Shown one piece after another: positions 1 to 13,391 of a DNA stretch of 64,000 nt (its first letter is position 1; each line of letters begins with the position of its first letter). The position numbers and the translations under genes were made by a program. This DNA comes from Lycium barbarum (Eukaryota > Streptophyta > Magnoliopsida > Solanales > Solanaceae): assembly GCF_019175385.1 (NCBI RefSeq), contig NC_083340.1, forward strand, positions 14,768,336-14,832,335, read 5' to 3'. The notes below the pieces were generated by a model. That model made no database searches and was not told where the DNA came from. It worked only from the letters and a program-made list of their open reading frames with translations.

Positions 1-574
1 TGAAAGGTAGAGGGAAAGATATTGAAGAAATACTTTGCTTTGTAATGGCGAAAGAGTTTGTTTTATATTTATTTTATTTTTCTCAGGTCCTTCGAAAAAG
101 GTGAAACACGTAGCAAAGAAATAACTGACTCTTTCGAGCTACGAAGGGTCGGCATTGAAAAAGATAAGATCTCTTACTAGTAAGAGATCTAATGCCAAAG
201 TTAAGGGTTCCAAGGTTGTTGACGAGCCTGTCTTGAAGAAGAAAAGATTGAGAAAATAACCTCTTTCGGAATTGCCAGCTGCTGTTTCCGAGAAAATGGG
301 AAGTATGCCAAGTGACTTCAGGCTAATTGACGAGAGTTTCGATTCTGAAGAAGAATCTTTAGTTTTACATCGTAACAGGCGGGTTGAATTTCCAACTTCT
401 TCTGACATTGTTGTCATTTTAGATGAAACTTCGGTGATGGAGATGTAGCTTTTCTATTTTTTCCCATTCGCATTTGCACTTGCCTTATTTAAAAAGGAAA
501 GTGTCATGGGGATACAGTTGTCAATCGTACCAGAAAAAAGGAAAAAATATACTTCTACGTAATGGTATTCTAAA
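1..574. other. No gene recognised; AT-rich edge
   Basis: No credible coding exon was found. The plus strand has a short lysine/serine-rich stretch broken by stops that could be a decayed coding remnant, but it matches nothing I know. A perfect 24-bp palindrome lies inside it. Confidence 0.4.
167..190. repeat. Perfect 24-bp palindrome
   Basis: The sequence reads identically on both strands. Each arm is AGATCTCTTACT and the centre is ACTAGT. The flanking bases are not complementary, so it stops abruptly. Confidence 0.8.
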
Positions 575-3500
575 TGGGCTTATTTTAGAGTCGCCACCTA
601 ATTTTTAGGAAATTAGAAAAAACCGAGTAAAAAAGGGTTCATTTAAAACAATTATTATTTTAAAAGAAACCTAATCTACATAGAGTCTAGGTAAGGGTAT
701 TGGTGATCCCCCGGAGAATGTGTTAAGCACCCCGGTATTAAGGATCCGCTCAATTGCGGTTTATCTACGGGTTCTAACAATATGTCCATATAGATATAAA
801 TTGGTTTGTGATAAAAATAGTTTTGTTTTATACTTCCGAAAATAGATGTTAGTCATTTATGCAAAAAATACTGCGTTTCAAGAATCGAAAGTGGTAAAAT
901 TTTGCCCAAAATTGGACGTTTAGGGTGTCGGAGTAGGACACTTAGGCTAATACCCGAAGGCTCTTAGCCTAAGTAGGACTCTACGTATGTCCACCCGAAA
1001 AACGATTTTGAAAAAAATCGGTAAAGTATAGGAAAATAGTTTTTAGGAAAATAGGTTAAGTATATAGTTTATATAGTATTTTTACATGTATATATAGTCC
1101 ATTTTTTATTTCTACCTTTTTCTAAGTCAAATTTTATTTTTAGTCTAAGTCTAAATAATCAAAATCAGTCCCACAAGTTTTGAATATTAGTCCAAATCAG
1201 CCCATATAAGTCCACAGGTTTCATAAATGTTCAAATCAGTCCTTAATTTCTCAAAAATTGGCAATTTTAGTCCCTCTAATAAAATCAGTCCCAGTTTGCA
1301 TTAACGTCTCAAAGTTTGTAGCAAATTTATTTTTTAGCAACTTTTAGAATATGACAATCAATTAAGGGTTCCAATAGGCATGATAATTTGCACAAATAAT
1401 AATTTGAAGCACATAATTTAAAGGAGATAGGGTATTTGGGCCGACCAAGCCCAAAAGAGAAAATGTTTATGCACTTAGGTTCATTGGATCTAACATATGC
1501 TTCGTTTTGCTCCGAATTGGGCTGACTCGATCTAGAAGTGTTGGTGAACCCCGTTGGGGCCCACCAACGGGTTTGAATAGACAAAGATACAAACAGGTAT
1601 GCATAATATTAGTGTACATTCATGAATAAGACTAAGTACAAGAATTAAGACTGCAATGATTATTATAAAAGCCAAAAAATGAATTTACAATTTATTGGGC
1701 TTACCCCCCTTAATATTTTGTAACGGTAAACTAGCAGAACAGTCCGGATGTGAAAATAAGCCCATAACAATAATGGTAATAAATCACACACAGGCAAAAG
1801 GCCCAAGTGACCAGCCCAGGTCAAAATTTACTAAGTATTAAGAGGTAATATACATGATATACCACAGCTATACTACTCAGCTTTTCCTAAATTTTTCCAA
1901 GTGTCAAGACTCTAATATACAAGATATACCATCAATATATCACTTATATACAGAGAACAAAACCCTTTAAAGGGCATACCCTCTATATACACTTGTTATA
2001 CACCACATATTCAATTTAAACTTGACTCTAAACACTATACTCAAGTCATGCGCAAACCAACAAATTTCCTAGAAATCCACACAGTTGCCAACATCGAATT
2101 CTAGCTACTGCCCAAAGCTTAAACACTCAAACACACAGGCAAAATACCACTGAGTGGTTCATCAGACACAAGGGGAAGGAGATACCCAGCTTTAGGCAAG
2201 GCCAAGGTAACTTAAGGCAAGGCACAACAAGTATTTGAGACTCAAGAGATGACCATGGGATAACTGAGAACAACATGAAGGTTTAACATGAATATAAGGT
2301 CCTACAGAACTCAACTATGGCATAAAGAATGGTCAAGACAAGATCAACAAATTTCTAAGAGGGTGAAACCTACATCAGTGCAAACATAGTTCAACTATGT
2401 GCCTTAAGGGGTTCATGACACTATCCTGGGCTCAAGATACTAGAGTAAGGTTGTTGTGGGCATCAGATAGCAGGCAGAAAAATAAGAATTTGTGTGCATG
2501 AACCATAGAAATTCACAAACAGCTATAGGTGCAAATGTGCAGGTATTCTATTTACTTTAGTAATAGTAGTTTTGGTCTCAGTTTTAACATGTCATCATAC
2601 ATCAAAATTCAGAATCACACATAGCATAGGTAAAGAAGTAAGCAGTTCTAGGTTGTAGCAAGTGAAGCAAAAATAGGCCAGGGACCATACTTAAGGGTCT
2701 TATTTTCTAAGTTTTAAGAAGAAGTTAGATCTTACTCTGGTTAAGGGAGATGGGGAGATTCTATGGTAGTTATCCAAATGCTAAGTAGGGAATTAAGTCA
2801 TACTCACACAACAAACACTGCCAAGGCAACATCATGAAAATCAAGAACTGATCAAGTAAATGGCAAAGGAACTAAGAGACAACTTACACAGATTGATTTT
2901 AACACATTTCCCCTTTTTTGTTTTAGTTTTTATTTTTATTTTTATTTTTTTGGCTTAGTTTTAAACACTAGGCACAAAAATTCCCAGAACACTACATTAC
3001 AAGAACCAACTTGAAAGAACACAGTTTTTTAAGAAAAATAAACTACAGAACATTTTAGGTAAATAGCAGGTAAAAAAAGGGCAGACAAGTCACATAGTAG
3101 CCTCAAGAACATAGTTTAGACTTTTATACTTAGTTTCAATAGGAACTTAACTTACAATCTCCCTACACTTTTACCCTTCCAAAATAAGCTAACAGAATAG
3201 GCACTGACAGGCACACAGAATGTTAAAAAAATGGCACTTATACTATTCTAGGATCAAAGGTTCACTACAAATCTCACAGTTTTCAATTTCTACTAACTTT
3301 CTATCTAGGCAGTCTCAAACAGGAAGCCATAGAGATTCATAATAATCTAAAACTGAAACTAGGTTGATACATGCTATCATCTTAGATTCAAAACATTATA
3401 TTACACATATTACAGTCTCCAACAAACAGGCAGGAGGTGGGGAATCATGCCTAGGAACCCCAACAATTAACAAACAGAGTTATATAACTAAAATTCAAAT

Positions 3501-5198
3501 AGGAAGACACTATATTTATCCTTTAAAAGTAGTTTTGATTTCAATCTTTAACAATGCACTAGGTTCAGCAAATTCCGATTTCATAAAAGATACACAACTA
3601 GAAATAGTGCATAGAAGAGGCCAAATGCCCATAAAATGACAAAGCAGGTTCATGCCACCTCTCCTAAGTCACAAAGTAGCCTGCTTAAGATCACTGTAGA
3701 CAAATAGTATGTAGAGAACAACATATACAAGTTACCAAGCTAATCATAGAAAAAGAGAGAAAGAAAGATCTAAACTTGTCACTATACGTAGCTTAGAATT
3801 CTCTTTTGAGATTAAACTTAGTCTCCATTGGCTTCTACATGGTTAGTCTCTAATGATCTAGCAAGTAATAGGAGTTTGAAGTCTTGCTAATCAAACAAGC
3901 TGAAACAAGACACTTTACACAATAATTTGGATCAACAACAGGTTTGAGAGACAAGAATGAATCATAGAAAGAACAAAAACAACACACTATAACTTGGCCT
4001 CTAATTTTACAGTTTTAAGCAAAAGAGAACCAGTTATCCTACTTCATATAGTTTATTTTCTTATGGAAACTCCCAAAACAGTGATTTAACATTCATAAAA
4101 AGGCCAAATAGGATGCAGACTCTAAAAACCAACAAGACAAGTCACAGAATTCTTCAAGTTCCCATTTTTAAACAAATTCTCTAGTTTTAGAGTCTTCAAT
4201 CCACATTCAGGACTTTTAAGAGTTATAGTGCAAGTTGACAAGATCATTTTTTTTACTTTTTCACACAACTTGGTAAGATTTAAAGATGACAATATGTATA
4301 CAGGTAAAGCTAAACAGTAACGGAAAGACACAAAAAAACTTTTCTTATCACTTTGTCCATCACTTAGTCATAAAAATAGGAGAAATCAGAGGGGTCTGAA
4401 GACTAATCTAAAAAGAACAAGATTAGGTCCAAACAAATACAAAACAATGAATCAGTATCCTAAACACCTTTAAGTCCAAGTTCATAATTAAAAAAAAAAA
4501 CATAGAGCAAACATTACATTTCAGGTTTCCAAAGTTGTTTTTCAGGCTCAAGAATAGTCTTTGGAGGATCATACAAGATTAAAACATAAGACAAATTCAA
4601 AATTCTTTAGAGATGTTCACAAGCAAGCTGTTTCAAGGAAAATGGATTCAAACTTAATATTTTTTAGAACCAGTTTTGTTGAAGGCCATTTAGCTATTTT
4701 TAGAAAAGTTTACATCACTATTCGGACTGGATTTGGTCCATGAATCATGAATAAGGAATCCTAGATCACTTTTAAGTTCCAAAACAGTTTTAATAGAGTG
4801 CATTGCCAGAAAACCAAACATCACAAGCTTGTATCTTACTCAAGATCAACATATCTAAGATTAACAACTTAAACTGAGCCACAATCAATCAACATAGGCC
4901 TAAAGGAATTTCACAAAGAACAGTAGCCAAACACACCAAAAATGGAAAAATGCCTCAAATACTTTAAGTTAATCAATGAGACAATAACTAAGAATCAAAA
5001 CTTAGCAACCCTACTTCATTTTAAACCTATTTTAGCCTCAATACTTACTGGTTAATACTTAAGCACCCTTTTGATCATAATCATATTAATCTTATAACAT
5101 AATAACCTGATAGACTTAATGAAACAGTAACCATATAACAAAGCTGGAAACTCAAACAGCTTAATATAATCAAACTAGACTCCAAATACCATCCTTTA

Positions 5199-5218
5199 CC
5201 CCCCCCCCCCCCCCCCCC
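5199..5218. repeat. Poly-C run
   Basis: A run of about 20 C residues, followed about 60 bases later by a poly-A run near 5282-5298. Confidence 0.85.
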
Positions 5219-5592
5219 ACTAACCATTTTTAGTTCCAAAATTCCAGAAAGAGAACAACAAGCAAGGCCTCAAACATGATTAAAAAAAAAAAAAAAAACT
5301 CAGCCACATTATAGCATTTAAATATCGTCAATACTACATTGTCAACTAAGCTAAGGCAGAAATATATTCAAATCAATGAAACAAAGCTTCAAACACACAA
5401 TTCAGACAATAATATGATCATTTAAACTCATATAAAGATTGAAATTGCTTTAAATAATAGGATAGGGATATTACCTCTTGCAAGGGCAACCAAAAGATCA
5501 AATGGGAAGATTGAATCAAAACCTCAGCAACAAAACACTTTAAAACCTTTTTCAAACTTTTTTTTTAAGTAATCCCTTTTATGTTGGAGTAG

Positions 5593-5593
<1 letters not shown>

Positions 5594-5681
<88 letters not shown>
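5594..5681. repeat. Compound (TC)n(TA)n microsatellite
   Basis: About 16 TC units run directly into a long TA tract. Confidence 0.9.
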
Positions 5682-5684
<3 letters not shown>

Positions 5685-6994
5685 TAATATTTTTATATAT
5701 GCAGTATATGTTTCAGTGGAATATCAAAGAAAATTCAAACCCTTCGAACCCTCCGTTTTTTTAAGAGAAGAGCCCCGAAGAACCCTTTACCCTGTCACCC
5801 CCCATCTATTTATAGCAAGGGGAAAATTTATCCTACGAACAAAAATAGAAGATTCTAGACCTTTTCCAACGAACTTTCCCACATGCACCAAAAATCAGAA
5901 TTCCAAAATCAAATAAAAAAAAGGGATCTTATCCTCATAGTACTAATGGCAAAACAAATTCTAAATTCATACGAAAATAGTACACCCAAGGACGAAAGAT
6001 TCCCATCGTCATAGATTCAAATTCAAAAAATGAATAATGACAAAATAATACAGCACATTGTACTAAATAGTACTAAAATCCTTAATTTTTTGCAGATTGT
6101 ACAACCAGATGGCAAATATTACGCCAACATACACAAAATAACAAAATCAGACCAACAATCAAACAAAATAGGGCTGTTAAAAACCTTATCCAGGCGTCCA
6201 TGTACCCCCAAATAGTCATCCCACCGTCAAGCAAATCAACACGCACCCCCTTTTTGTGGTGATGTGGTGGCACAAGGTGGCAAAAGCCTTAAAGGCTCGC
6301 CCATGGCATCCCACACCACAAAGGGGTGGGGAATACCCGTTATAGGATAGAAATGGTGGTAACGTGGCGGAAAGGCGGTGGCTAGTGGTGGAAAACCCTA
6401 GCGCCGCCACCAGAATCTCCCAAAGAGAAGAGAGATAAAATTAGGGTAGAAAAAGGAATAAAGACGGGTCACCAGAAAAATAAGTGAGGGGGGTGGGTGG
6501 GTAATTATATTATTTACCTCTCCCTTTTAAAATATAATACACATTTAAAAACATAGTATATAGTTTAAAAATTATTCAACACAAAATGCCCTCATAAAAA
6601 TAATATTTTGACAGGATAAAAATCGTAACACGTCATTTTAAAATACGAGCTTCGAAACAAGCCCAATATTGATATACTTTTGAGAAATATTTAGAAATGG
6701 AAACAAATGCAGTAAAATGAGCGGTAATTTATACGTCGTTTTTAATTAACAATTTTCTCAAGTCGGACGGAGCGGGATATGTATCTTCTTTTCAAATTAT
6801 GTTTGTGACAATAAGTAACTCGTAATTTCTAGTGATTATTAATTTTTTTTATAAAATAATAATAATTAAACGTCAATTTTTGCAATTTTCTCGGGATTTT
6901 TAAATTTTCAATTTTAAAGGTGCATCCTTGCTCCGTCTTTGACTCGGGAATTTTGGAAATTAAAATACGCGTCTTATGCGGTGGAAATTAGGTG

Positions 6995-9120
6995 TCAATA
7001 GGAGATGGAGGAATTGACGACTGTTATTGAGAGCCATAATGAAGGCGATACTGCTTTTATGCCGTGAATCCAGGGACGTGCAACTATCATGTTGTAAGCC
7101 ATTGCAGTGGAAATGATTGAAAATGCAGTTTGTAATTCCACTCCACCTGCTATTATTGGTAAAATGATTTCACCCAGAGTTCTTTCTGTTGAATGATTGA
7201 ACCTAGTGAGCATGATGGACTTATGAATTATTTTGCGCGTCAATTTCATCTCTTCTATGAACCTGATGTTTATGATGCTGGCAGCACTTTCTGATCAACA
7301 AAAACACATTTAATATCAGTATCTAAGATGCACAAAGTAATTACTAACCCATCATTATGCGAAAATTGCATGTTATCGGCGTCGGCTTCATCGAAAGTGA
7401 TACAATTCTTAACGAGAGCCAGCCTATCCCTTTTTTTATTTCTGGTTGTCACTCTTTTGAACTTCACGCCTGAAGTGTAAGTGACTTTATTGACGTCCAA
7501 TTCTCCTTGATGTTGGAATCTACACCAGTTGTAATAAAGTTAACTACTCGCTTTGGCTCGGGTAGTGATGGCGGTGCTCCTTGCTCCCTGTTCCGATAAT
7601 ACACTTATTTGCCTCTCTCTGAAAGCAACTCCGTTAAATGCCCTTGCTCTAAGAGTTCAGTGACTGTCTATCGCAATGCATGACAATCCTCGGTTTTGTG
7701 ACCGTGTCCTTTGTGAAATTCACAGAAATGTTTCGGATTTCTTTTACTCGGATATGATTTCATTTTTCCAAGACATTTGACTCTATTACCCAATTTGTCC
7801 AATGCTGCATCCACTTCTGTCGTCGAAACACAGAAATTATGGTCTGTGAGTTTTGGAGCTCTGATATTGTAATTTCCTCGGGGAGTCCCTCCTGCTGCTG
7901 GTGAACTGCGTCGATATTGATTATTTCTTCGTATACCTTCATGACTTTCTCGTGAATAATATGGATCATAACGTTCTCTTCTATACACTCGATCTCCGTC
8001 GCTTTGTTCTGGAATAGCTCTTACTTGATGTATCCTTAGTTGTTGATAATGTTTTCCTCATGATTGGATTGATGATATCCTATTCTATCCGAATTTTTGA
8101 ATAGTATTGATAATATATATCATCCCATGTTTTTGTCGGATATTCAACTAAGTGTTTGGCAAGATCCTTTGTTGCCGGTGTTCCATCAGGATGTAATGCA
8201 TGTCGGAATGCAATCCCATCCCCTTTGTCTTCGATTTTCGGCAAGGTGTTGCGGTGTTTCTAGAAGCGATGAAAAAATTCTTGCAGAGTTTCATCCCTCC
8301 TTTGTTTGATGTTGAATATATCTTTCATTCTTCTCTCTGCTTTTCTTGCTCCACTGTGTGCCTTCTTGAATTTATCTACCAAATCCTCAAAGGATTCAAG
8401 TGAATTTGGAGGTAAGCGTGCATACCAATCTAGCGCTCCTCCTGTCAGCACTTGACCAAATCGTTTGATCATAACAGACCGAGTCATCTTTGGCCCAAGA
8501 TCATAGGCCCGAATAGCGGATGTATAGGCTATGATGTGATCTTGTGAGTCGTTAGTTCCGTCATATTTTTTGATTTTTGGTAACTTGAAACTTTCTGGAA
8601 CGTGTTCCAAATCTGCAGAATCTTTCTATGGATGATATATGCAGTCACTATCATCCTCTTTTCTGATAGCGGGTGGGGCCCCAGGTATTCTGCTGATTCT
8701 CTCTTCGTGCTCTTTGAATTTTTTCATATGCTCCTCGAACTGCTGCAATATTGGTTCGGGTATGATTGGATTGATGTCAGCATCACCGTGACTCGTTGTT
8801 ACTGCTGCTATGCCGAGATTATCGGCATTGGTTGGCTCGCCGTTTAAGTTTCTTTGCTCAGGGGGCATTACCTGACTTGAACCAACAATTTCGTTTAGAG
8901 GAGGCGGTCTTGAGGGGTTTTGTCGTATTTCCACCATCATTTGTTTCATCACCTTCGCCATCTCTTCTTTCAAGAATTCTTGTAAATTACCTATTGGGAT
9001 GGAAGCTTGATTTGGATCCGCCATTGATGTGTCTCCTGTTGTTTCGTTAGTTGTGTCAACCAATCCTTCATCATTGACATTCCTATTTTCGTCAATGGGT
9101 GTAGGTGTAGATCCTGTCAT
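6995..9120 (-). pseudogene. Ty3/gypsy gag-protease, decayed
   Basis: The minus-strand reading starts with ATG at 9120, shortly inside the primer-binding site. Residues 1-165 form an acidic, low-complexity N-terminus. An in-frame TAG at about 8626 interrupts it, and the same frame resumes with a retrotransposon gag domain (8610-8260, including GALDWYARLPPNSLESFEDL). A second TAG follows HRF. Further down, 7988-7668 carries arginine-rich sequence and a modified knuckle, CEFHKGHGHKTEDC. The segments 7500-7270 and 7249-6995 look like a retropepsin-type domain (GEIILPIIAGGVELQTAF), but the usual catalytic D-x-G appears as VDQ. Several stops and frame changes make it non-functional. It encodes capsid and protease of the retrotransposon, not a host function. 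Confidence 0.75.
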
Positions 9121-9204
9121 TTCTGAAATGCAAAAACAAAAGAAAATGCCACAGTAATAACGCTTGCGTAAATGAAGATCAAACTACAAGGCCAATTGTA
9201 GAAT

Positions 9205-9221
9205 TCCTACAGACGGCGCCA
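9205..9221 (-). other. Primer-binding site of the gypsy element
   Basis: On the minus strand TGGCGCCGTCTGTAGG follows the LTR end after 3 nt. TGGCGCC-type primer sites are common in plant Ty3/gypsy elements. Confidence 0.7.
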
Positions 9222-9224
9222 AAC

Positions 9225-9890
9225 CGTTTGAGTCAAAAATCGTATTTCGTCCAAATAGTTAAATTTGTATTAAAAGTTAAATAAGGTTAACCACAGTTGG
9301 TAGTAATTTGATAAAAATGGTTGAACAAACAAATTATTAAAGATTGGTAAAGAATAGATAAACAAAAGGAAAAGAGTAAACTTATACCAAATATGATGAA
9401 TGGTAATGATGTTTTTCTCCTTTGCCAAGTATTAGTAAGAGCTTGATCATAATAGAATTCTAATAATAATAATAATAATCAGCAGAAGTAATCAATAATA
9501 GTATATTTTTCTAGTCAATATTTGATGCCTAGATATACAAGTCAAAACCCTATTTATAGATATTTGGTACTATATGTTGCCTTTGTCGTTGTGCGTATGT
9601 AACGACAATCATTAATTGTGAAATTAATGATTATCATTTAATTCCTTGATTCTGGCTGTCAGAAACCGTTTCGCCGTTACCGCATTAACTCCATTTAAAG
9701 CGTAATCAAGAGGGTCTCGTATGTTGGTCCCGTTGATTTTCTCTTCGTTGATCATGTCGTCGGTATCAATTTACCTTTCCGTAAATGTTATGCTCGGCAT
9801 TACCATTAGATCTTTCTACGCCATTATTTTTAACTGACCTGTGTTAGTCACATATTGATTCACGTGTCAGGTGCGATTTTTACCCATACA
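9225..9890 (-). repeat. 5' LTR of the gypsy element
   Basis: On the minus strand it begins TGTATGGGTAAAAAT and ends GACTCAAACG; the expected terminal CA is changed to CG. It aligns along its whole length with the solo LTR at 11859-12558. It contains a TATA-like CTATAAATAG (plus-strand CTATTTATAG near 9550), the likely retrotransposon promoter. Confidence 0.85.
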
Positions 9891-11551
9891 ACTATACCAT
9901 TATGTTTAATTTAATCTCTAACCATCATTATCGATCTAGTTTCATTCTTTTTTTCTTCTGTCCAATGATATCAAATTGGTCAGGTAGAATCAAAGACAAG
10001 ATTAGACGCATTTAGAGTAAAATATCTGGTCCCATAGTGTCACTAAGTCCACATTTTCCTTCTAGTGCTATTTTTATTATATTATCTTATCTTATCTTTC
10101 CATATATTTTGGCTTTATTATCTACCATTTCTATTTTTGTTCTAATATATAGTCAAACCTCTCTGTAACAGCATGGTTGAGTTCGAAATTTTTCAGCTGT
10201 TATAGAGAATGGTTGTGATATACCTATGACAGCATTGACATTTAAATAATACTTCGCTATTATAGGCAAAAAAGATACATAAAATCTAATTTTTATTTTT
10301 AATTATCAAATTCTAAGCTTAATCACACTTTGTATAACGAAGGAAAATCGTTTAATGATGAATATATATATATATATATTACCAAAAAAAGAAGATAGTT
10401 GTTATATGGGGGGTAATTTTACAAAGAGCGTACTGCTATAAAGTTGGTTGTTGCTATCATAGGTGAAATGCTGTTATAGAGAAGTAAAATATTACATAAA
10501 AAAATGATTTCGAAAAATTTTAGCTGTTATAAAGAGGTATTGTTATATGCGGGTGCCGTTATAGAGAGTTATGATTGTCTCTTCATTCTATCTTGTTTGC
10601 TTATATCTATTCGTACATCCATATTAAGTATTCTTATTGGCCCTGTCAATCTTCTTTGTCGTCTCCATCCTTCCTAGCTCTAAGTGACTTTTCAAGAAAT
10701 ATAGCTATTTTTTTTTTTTGTTATAGTAAGTGAAGTACATTGTCGATCAACCCCATAGTAGAGAATATTATTTTAACTCTGATTGTATTAGTTTTATCTT
10801 TATTTTAAGACGGAAAAAACTTAAAACTTTCACCTCCTTTAGAGTGTCAGAGTTGAACTATTTATTTTTCCTCCTAAAATTGTGCAAACCGTCGGCATCA
10901 TCTTTGCCTCTTGTTATAGGAATATGTTTTAGTTACTAATATCAACCGATGATCTCTTTTCGTTATTTTTTTCCGTCTTTTTTATCAATGACATTAAATC
11001 GCTTATATATATGCCCGCTATATATAATCACACTTTAGATGTTTGAATTTTAATGGTTATATACTATAACATTTTTGAAAGTGATCCATATGTCCCAAAA
11101 TTCTTTAGTGTGGGTGCAATTGATATTCTTTTTTTAATTCTTGAATTCGAGCTCTGGGAGTAGAGTTGTATTTGATAGGATAACGCTTTATCCCTGACAT
11201 GAATTCAATTTAATTATGCCTCAAAATGAATATTGAATATCAGGCAGAACCGAAAAAAATAGCATTCTTTTCCATGATATATATCAATTCCAATTCAGTG
11301 TAAAGGAAAAGAAAAATCAGTGTAAAGGACCCTGCAGGATTAAGAAATGGCCTAATTCCACCATAATTAAACTGAATTTTCACAAAACAAATAACATCTA
11401 CTACTGTGTTAGAGGTGTATTAGATAAAGCTCCATATGTCGGTTGCAGAATACTGGACTAAGATATTAAAATCCTTATTTGTAGCTTAGATTTATAAATT
11501 TGACCAAAGAAGAGAAACCACGTATATCTTTATTTTGTTTTATGCGAGACT
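9891..11551. other. Intergenic, no gene recognised
   Basis: AT-rich DNA without credible exons. The only structured part is the inverted-repeat element at 10151-10576. Confidence 0.5.
10151..10576. mobile_element. MITE with CTCTCT-type inverted ends
   Basis: The left end AGTCAAACCTCTCTGTAAC and the reverse complement of the right end AATCATAACTCTCTATAAC match at most positions. The interior repeats GCTGTTATAGAGA-like words. No coding sequence and no clear target duplication. Confidence 0.6.
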
Positions 11552-11739
11552 GCAGAGGCGGATGGATTGGGGTTCAATTGAACCCCAAACTTTTAATGCG
11601 GTGTATAAATTTATTTGTAAAAATTTACTAAATTTATAATAAATAGTAGATATGAAGTCATAACTTTAGAAATATAATGATTACATGCTAAAAAATTTAG
11701 AAGGTTGAACCCCTAGATTTTAAATTCTAAATCCGCTGT
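11552..11739. mobile_element. Short hAT-like MITE
   Basis: Ends CAGAGGCGGAT and, inverted, CACAGCGGAT, like the hAT MITE at 53741. The interior contains the GGTTGAACCCC-type word seen in related Solanaceae repeats. I found no matching 8-bp duplication. Confidence 0.5.
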
Positions 11740-11858
11740 GTGACGGTATTTCTTTATTATTCTGCTAAAAAAAAGATTGCACATTTCTCTACATTACATA
11801 ATAAATAGAAAACAAGGGAGTGGCTAAATTGATTATTTTTGTTTTCCATCATTGTTCT

Positions 11859-12558
11859 TGTATGGGTAAAAATTGCGCCTAACACGTAGACCAACATGTG
11901 GCTGACACGTGTCAGTTAAGATAATGGCGTAGAAAGATCTAATGATAATGCCGAGCACAACATTTATGAAGAGGTAGCTGATATCGACGACGTAGTTAAC
12001 GAAGAGAACATCAACGGAAATATCATACGAGACACACTTGATTACGCATTAAATAGAGTTAATACAGTAACGGCGAAACGGTTTTTGACAGTCAAAATCA
12101 AGGAATTAAATGACAATCATTAATTCAGCAATTAATGAGGCAATTAATGATTGCCGTTACCTGAATTAATGATTGTCGTTACATACACACAGCGGGAAAG
12201 GCCCCAGATAGGACCAGATACCTATAAATAGTACTTTCACTTGTATATCTGATCATAAAATACTCACTGAAAGAAAATACATTATTATTGATTACTTTCT
12301 GCTTATTATTATTGTTCTGATTCTCTTATTATCAAGCTCTTGTTCATTCTTGACAAAGGAAAAATCCATTAATGCTATTCATCACAGTTGCCATAAGTTT
12401 ACTTTTGCCCTTTGTTTACTTATTCTTTATCAACCTTTAATGACTCGCTTATGTTAATTCAACCATCTTTATCAAATTACTATCAATTGTAATTAACCTT
12501 ATTTAACTTTTAATACGAATTTAACTATTTGAGCAAAGTACAATTTTTTACTCAAACA
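11859..12558 (+). mobile_element. Solo LTR of the gypsy family
   Basis: A complete LTR, TGTATGGG to CTCAAACA (TG...CA), flanked by the perfect 5-bp duplication GTTCT at 11854-11858 and 12559-12563. No internal region or primer site follows, so it is the product of LTR-LTR recombination. It is the plus-strand counterpart of the LTR at 9225-9890. A TATA-like CTATAAATAG lies near 12221. Confidence 0.92.
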
Positions 12559-12563
12559 GTTCT

Positions 12564-13069
12564 GTTTATTGAGTCTCTATTAATTTGAATTTACATTTGC
12601 ATAAGGTCTATCAAAAGGTAAAATACTCCTAAACATAAACAATTATTTCTTAGGTTCAAATCCTACACAAAATTAAATTTGTTATATTTAATTCTTGCAG
12701 CAATCTGGTAAACTGTACAAAGGTCGTCGGCATGATTAACAACACCAATTGTTTAGGAAGGAAAAAATCCAAGTAGGCTGAGAAATCAACAGCCCAATTT
12801 GCTATGGGCAGCAAATCAGGGGGCAATTAAAAAATAAATCCGTACAATAATTGAAAACCAGCCCCCTATATTTTTGTCCTTTTATATATCTACGTGGCAA
12901 CCAGCAAGTCACGCTTTTACATGACAAGTGTAGAGACTTCCAATTTACCCTCCAAAAAGCTCACTCCGTAGCCGGCTCCACTGTTCTTGCTTTATGTACC
13001 CTCTCACGTGCTTCCCCTCACACGTGGCACTCACTCAACTTTTCTCCATGCCAGCGTCGTCTACAAATC
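12564..13069. other. Intergenic, no gene recognised
   Basis: Contains two CACGTG-type words near 13008 and 13023 but no exon that I can defend. Confidence 0.4.
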
Positions 13070-13391
13070 TAAGAGCTTGTTTGGATGGTGGTTACCTATT
13101 GTATTGCAATTGTTAGTTTAAAGGGACTAATTCAAATATGATATTTTGTTTGTATTGTTACTTAAATTTTATTGCATTATATTATTAAATTAATTGTTAT
13201 GTAACAACAAAGAGTTCCATTTTTTTTTACTGATTGATTTGGTGTGATGCGTCTTTATCTTTTTTATTCTCATTTAGTCTTTGTTTATTATCTTGATAAT
13301 CCTATTTTATCTTTTATCTTACTTTTTTATACTAGCTCTACCTGGTATTCTATTTTTTTTGTACGTTTATCCTTCAAATTGCTGCTGATGC

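Larger units (their letters stand above)
575..6994. repeat. Unclassified dispersed repeat DNA, no gene
   Basis: About 6.4 kb without credible exons. The left end carries GAGTCGCCACCTAATTTTT, followed by a block mentioning GTGTTAAGCACCCCGG. I recognise this as a dispersed Solanaceae repeat style but cannot classify it. The right end, on the minus strand, starts GACACCTAATTTCC, resembling the left-end CACCTAATTTTT, so the block may be one element with related ends. It contains poly-C and poly-A runs and a compound microsatellite. The short reading frames inside look random. Confidence 0.35.
6995..9890 (-). mobile_element. Truncated Ty3/gypsy LTR retrotransposon
   Basis: Read on the minus strand it has, in order, a 5' LTR (9890-9225), a primer-binding site, gag, a modified zinc knuckle and a decayed protease. 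It then ends abruptly near 6995 against unrelated repeat DNA. Reverse transcriptase, RNase H, integrase and the 3' LTR are missing. A solo LTR of the same family lies about 2 kb away on the opposite strand at 11859-12558. The clade within Ty3/gypsy was not assigned. Confidence 0.8.

Noticed and set aside
139..417. 92-codon minus-strand frame
   Set aside because: It opposes a plus strand that itself looks like broken coding sequence, and it matches no family.
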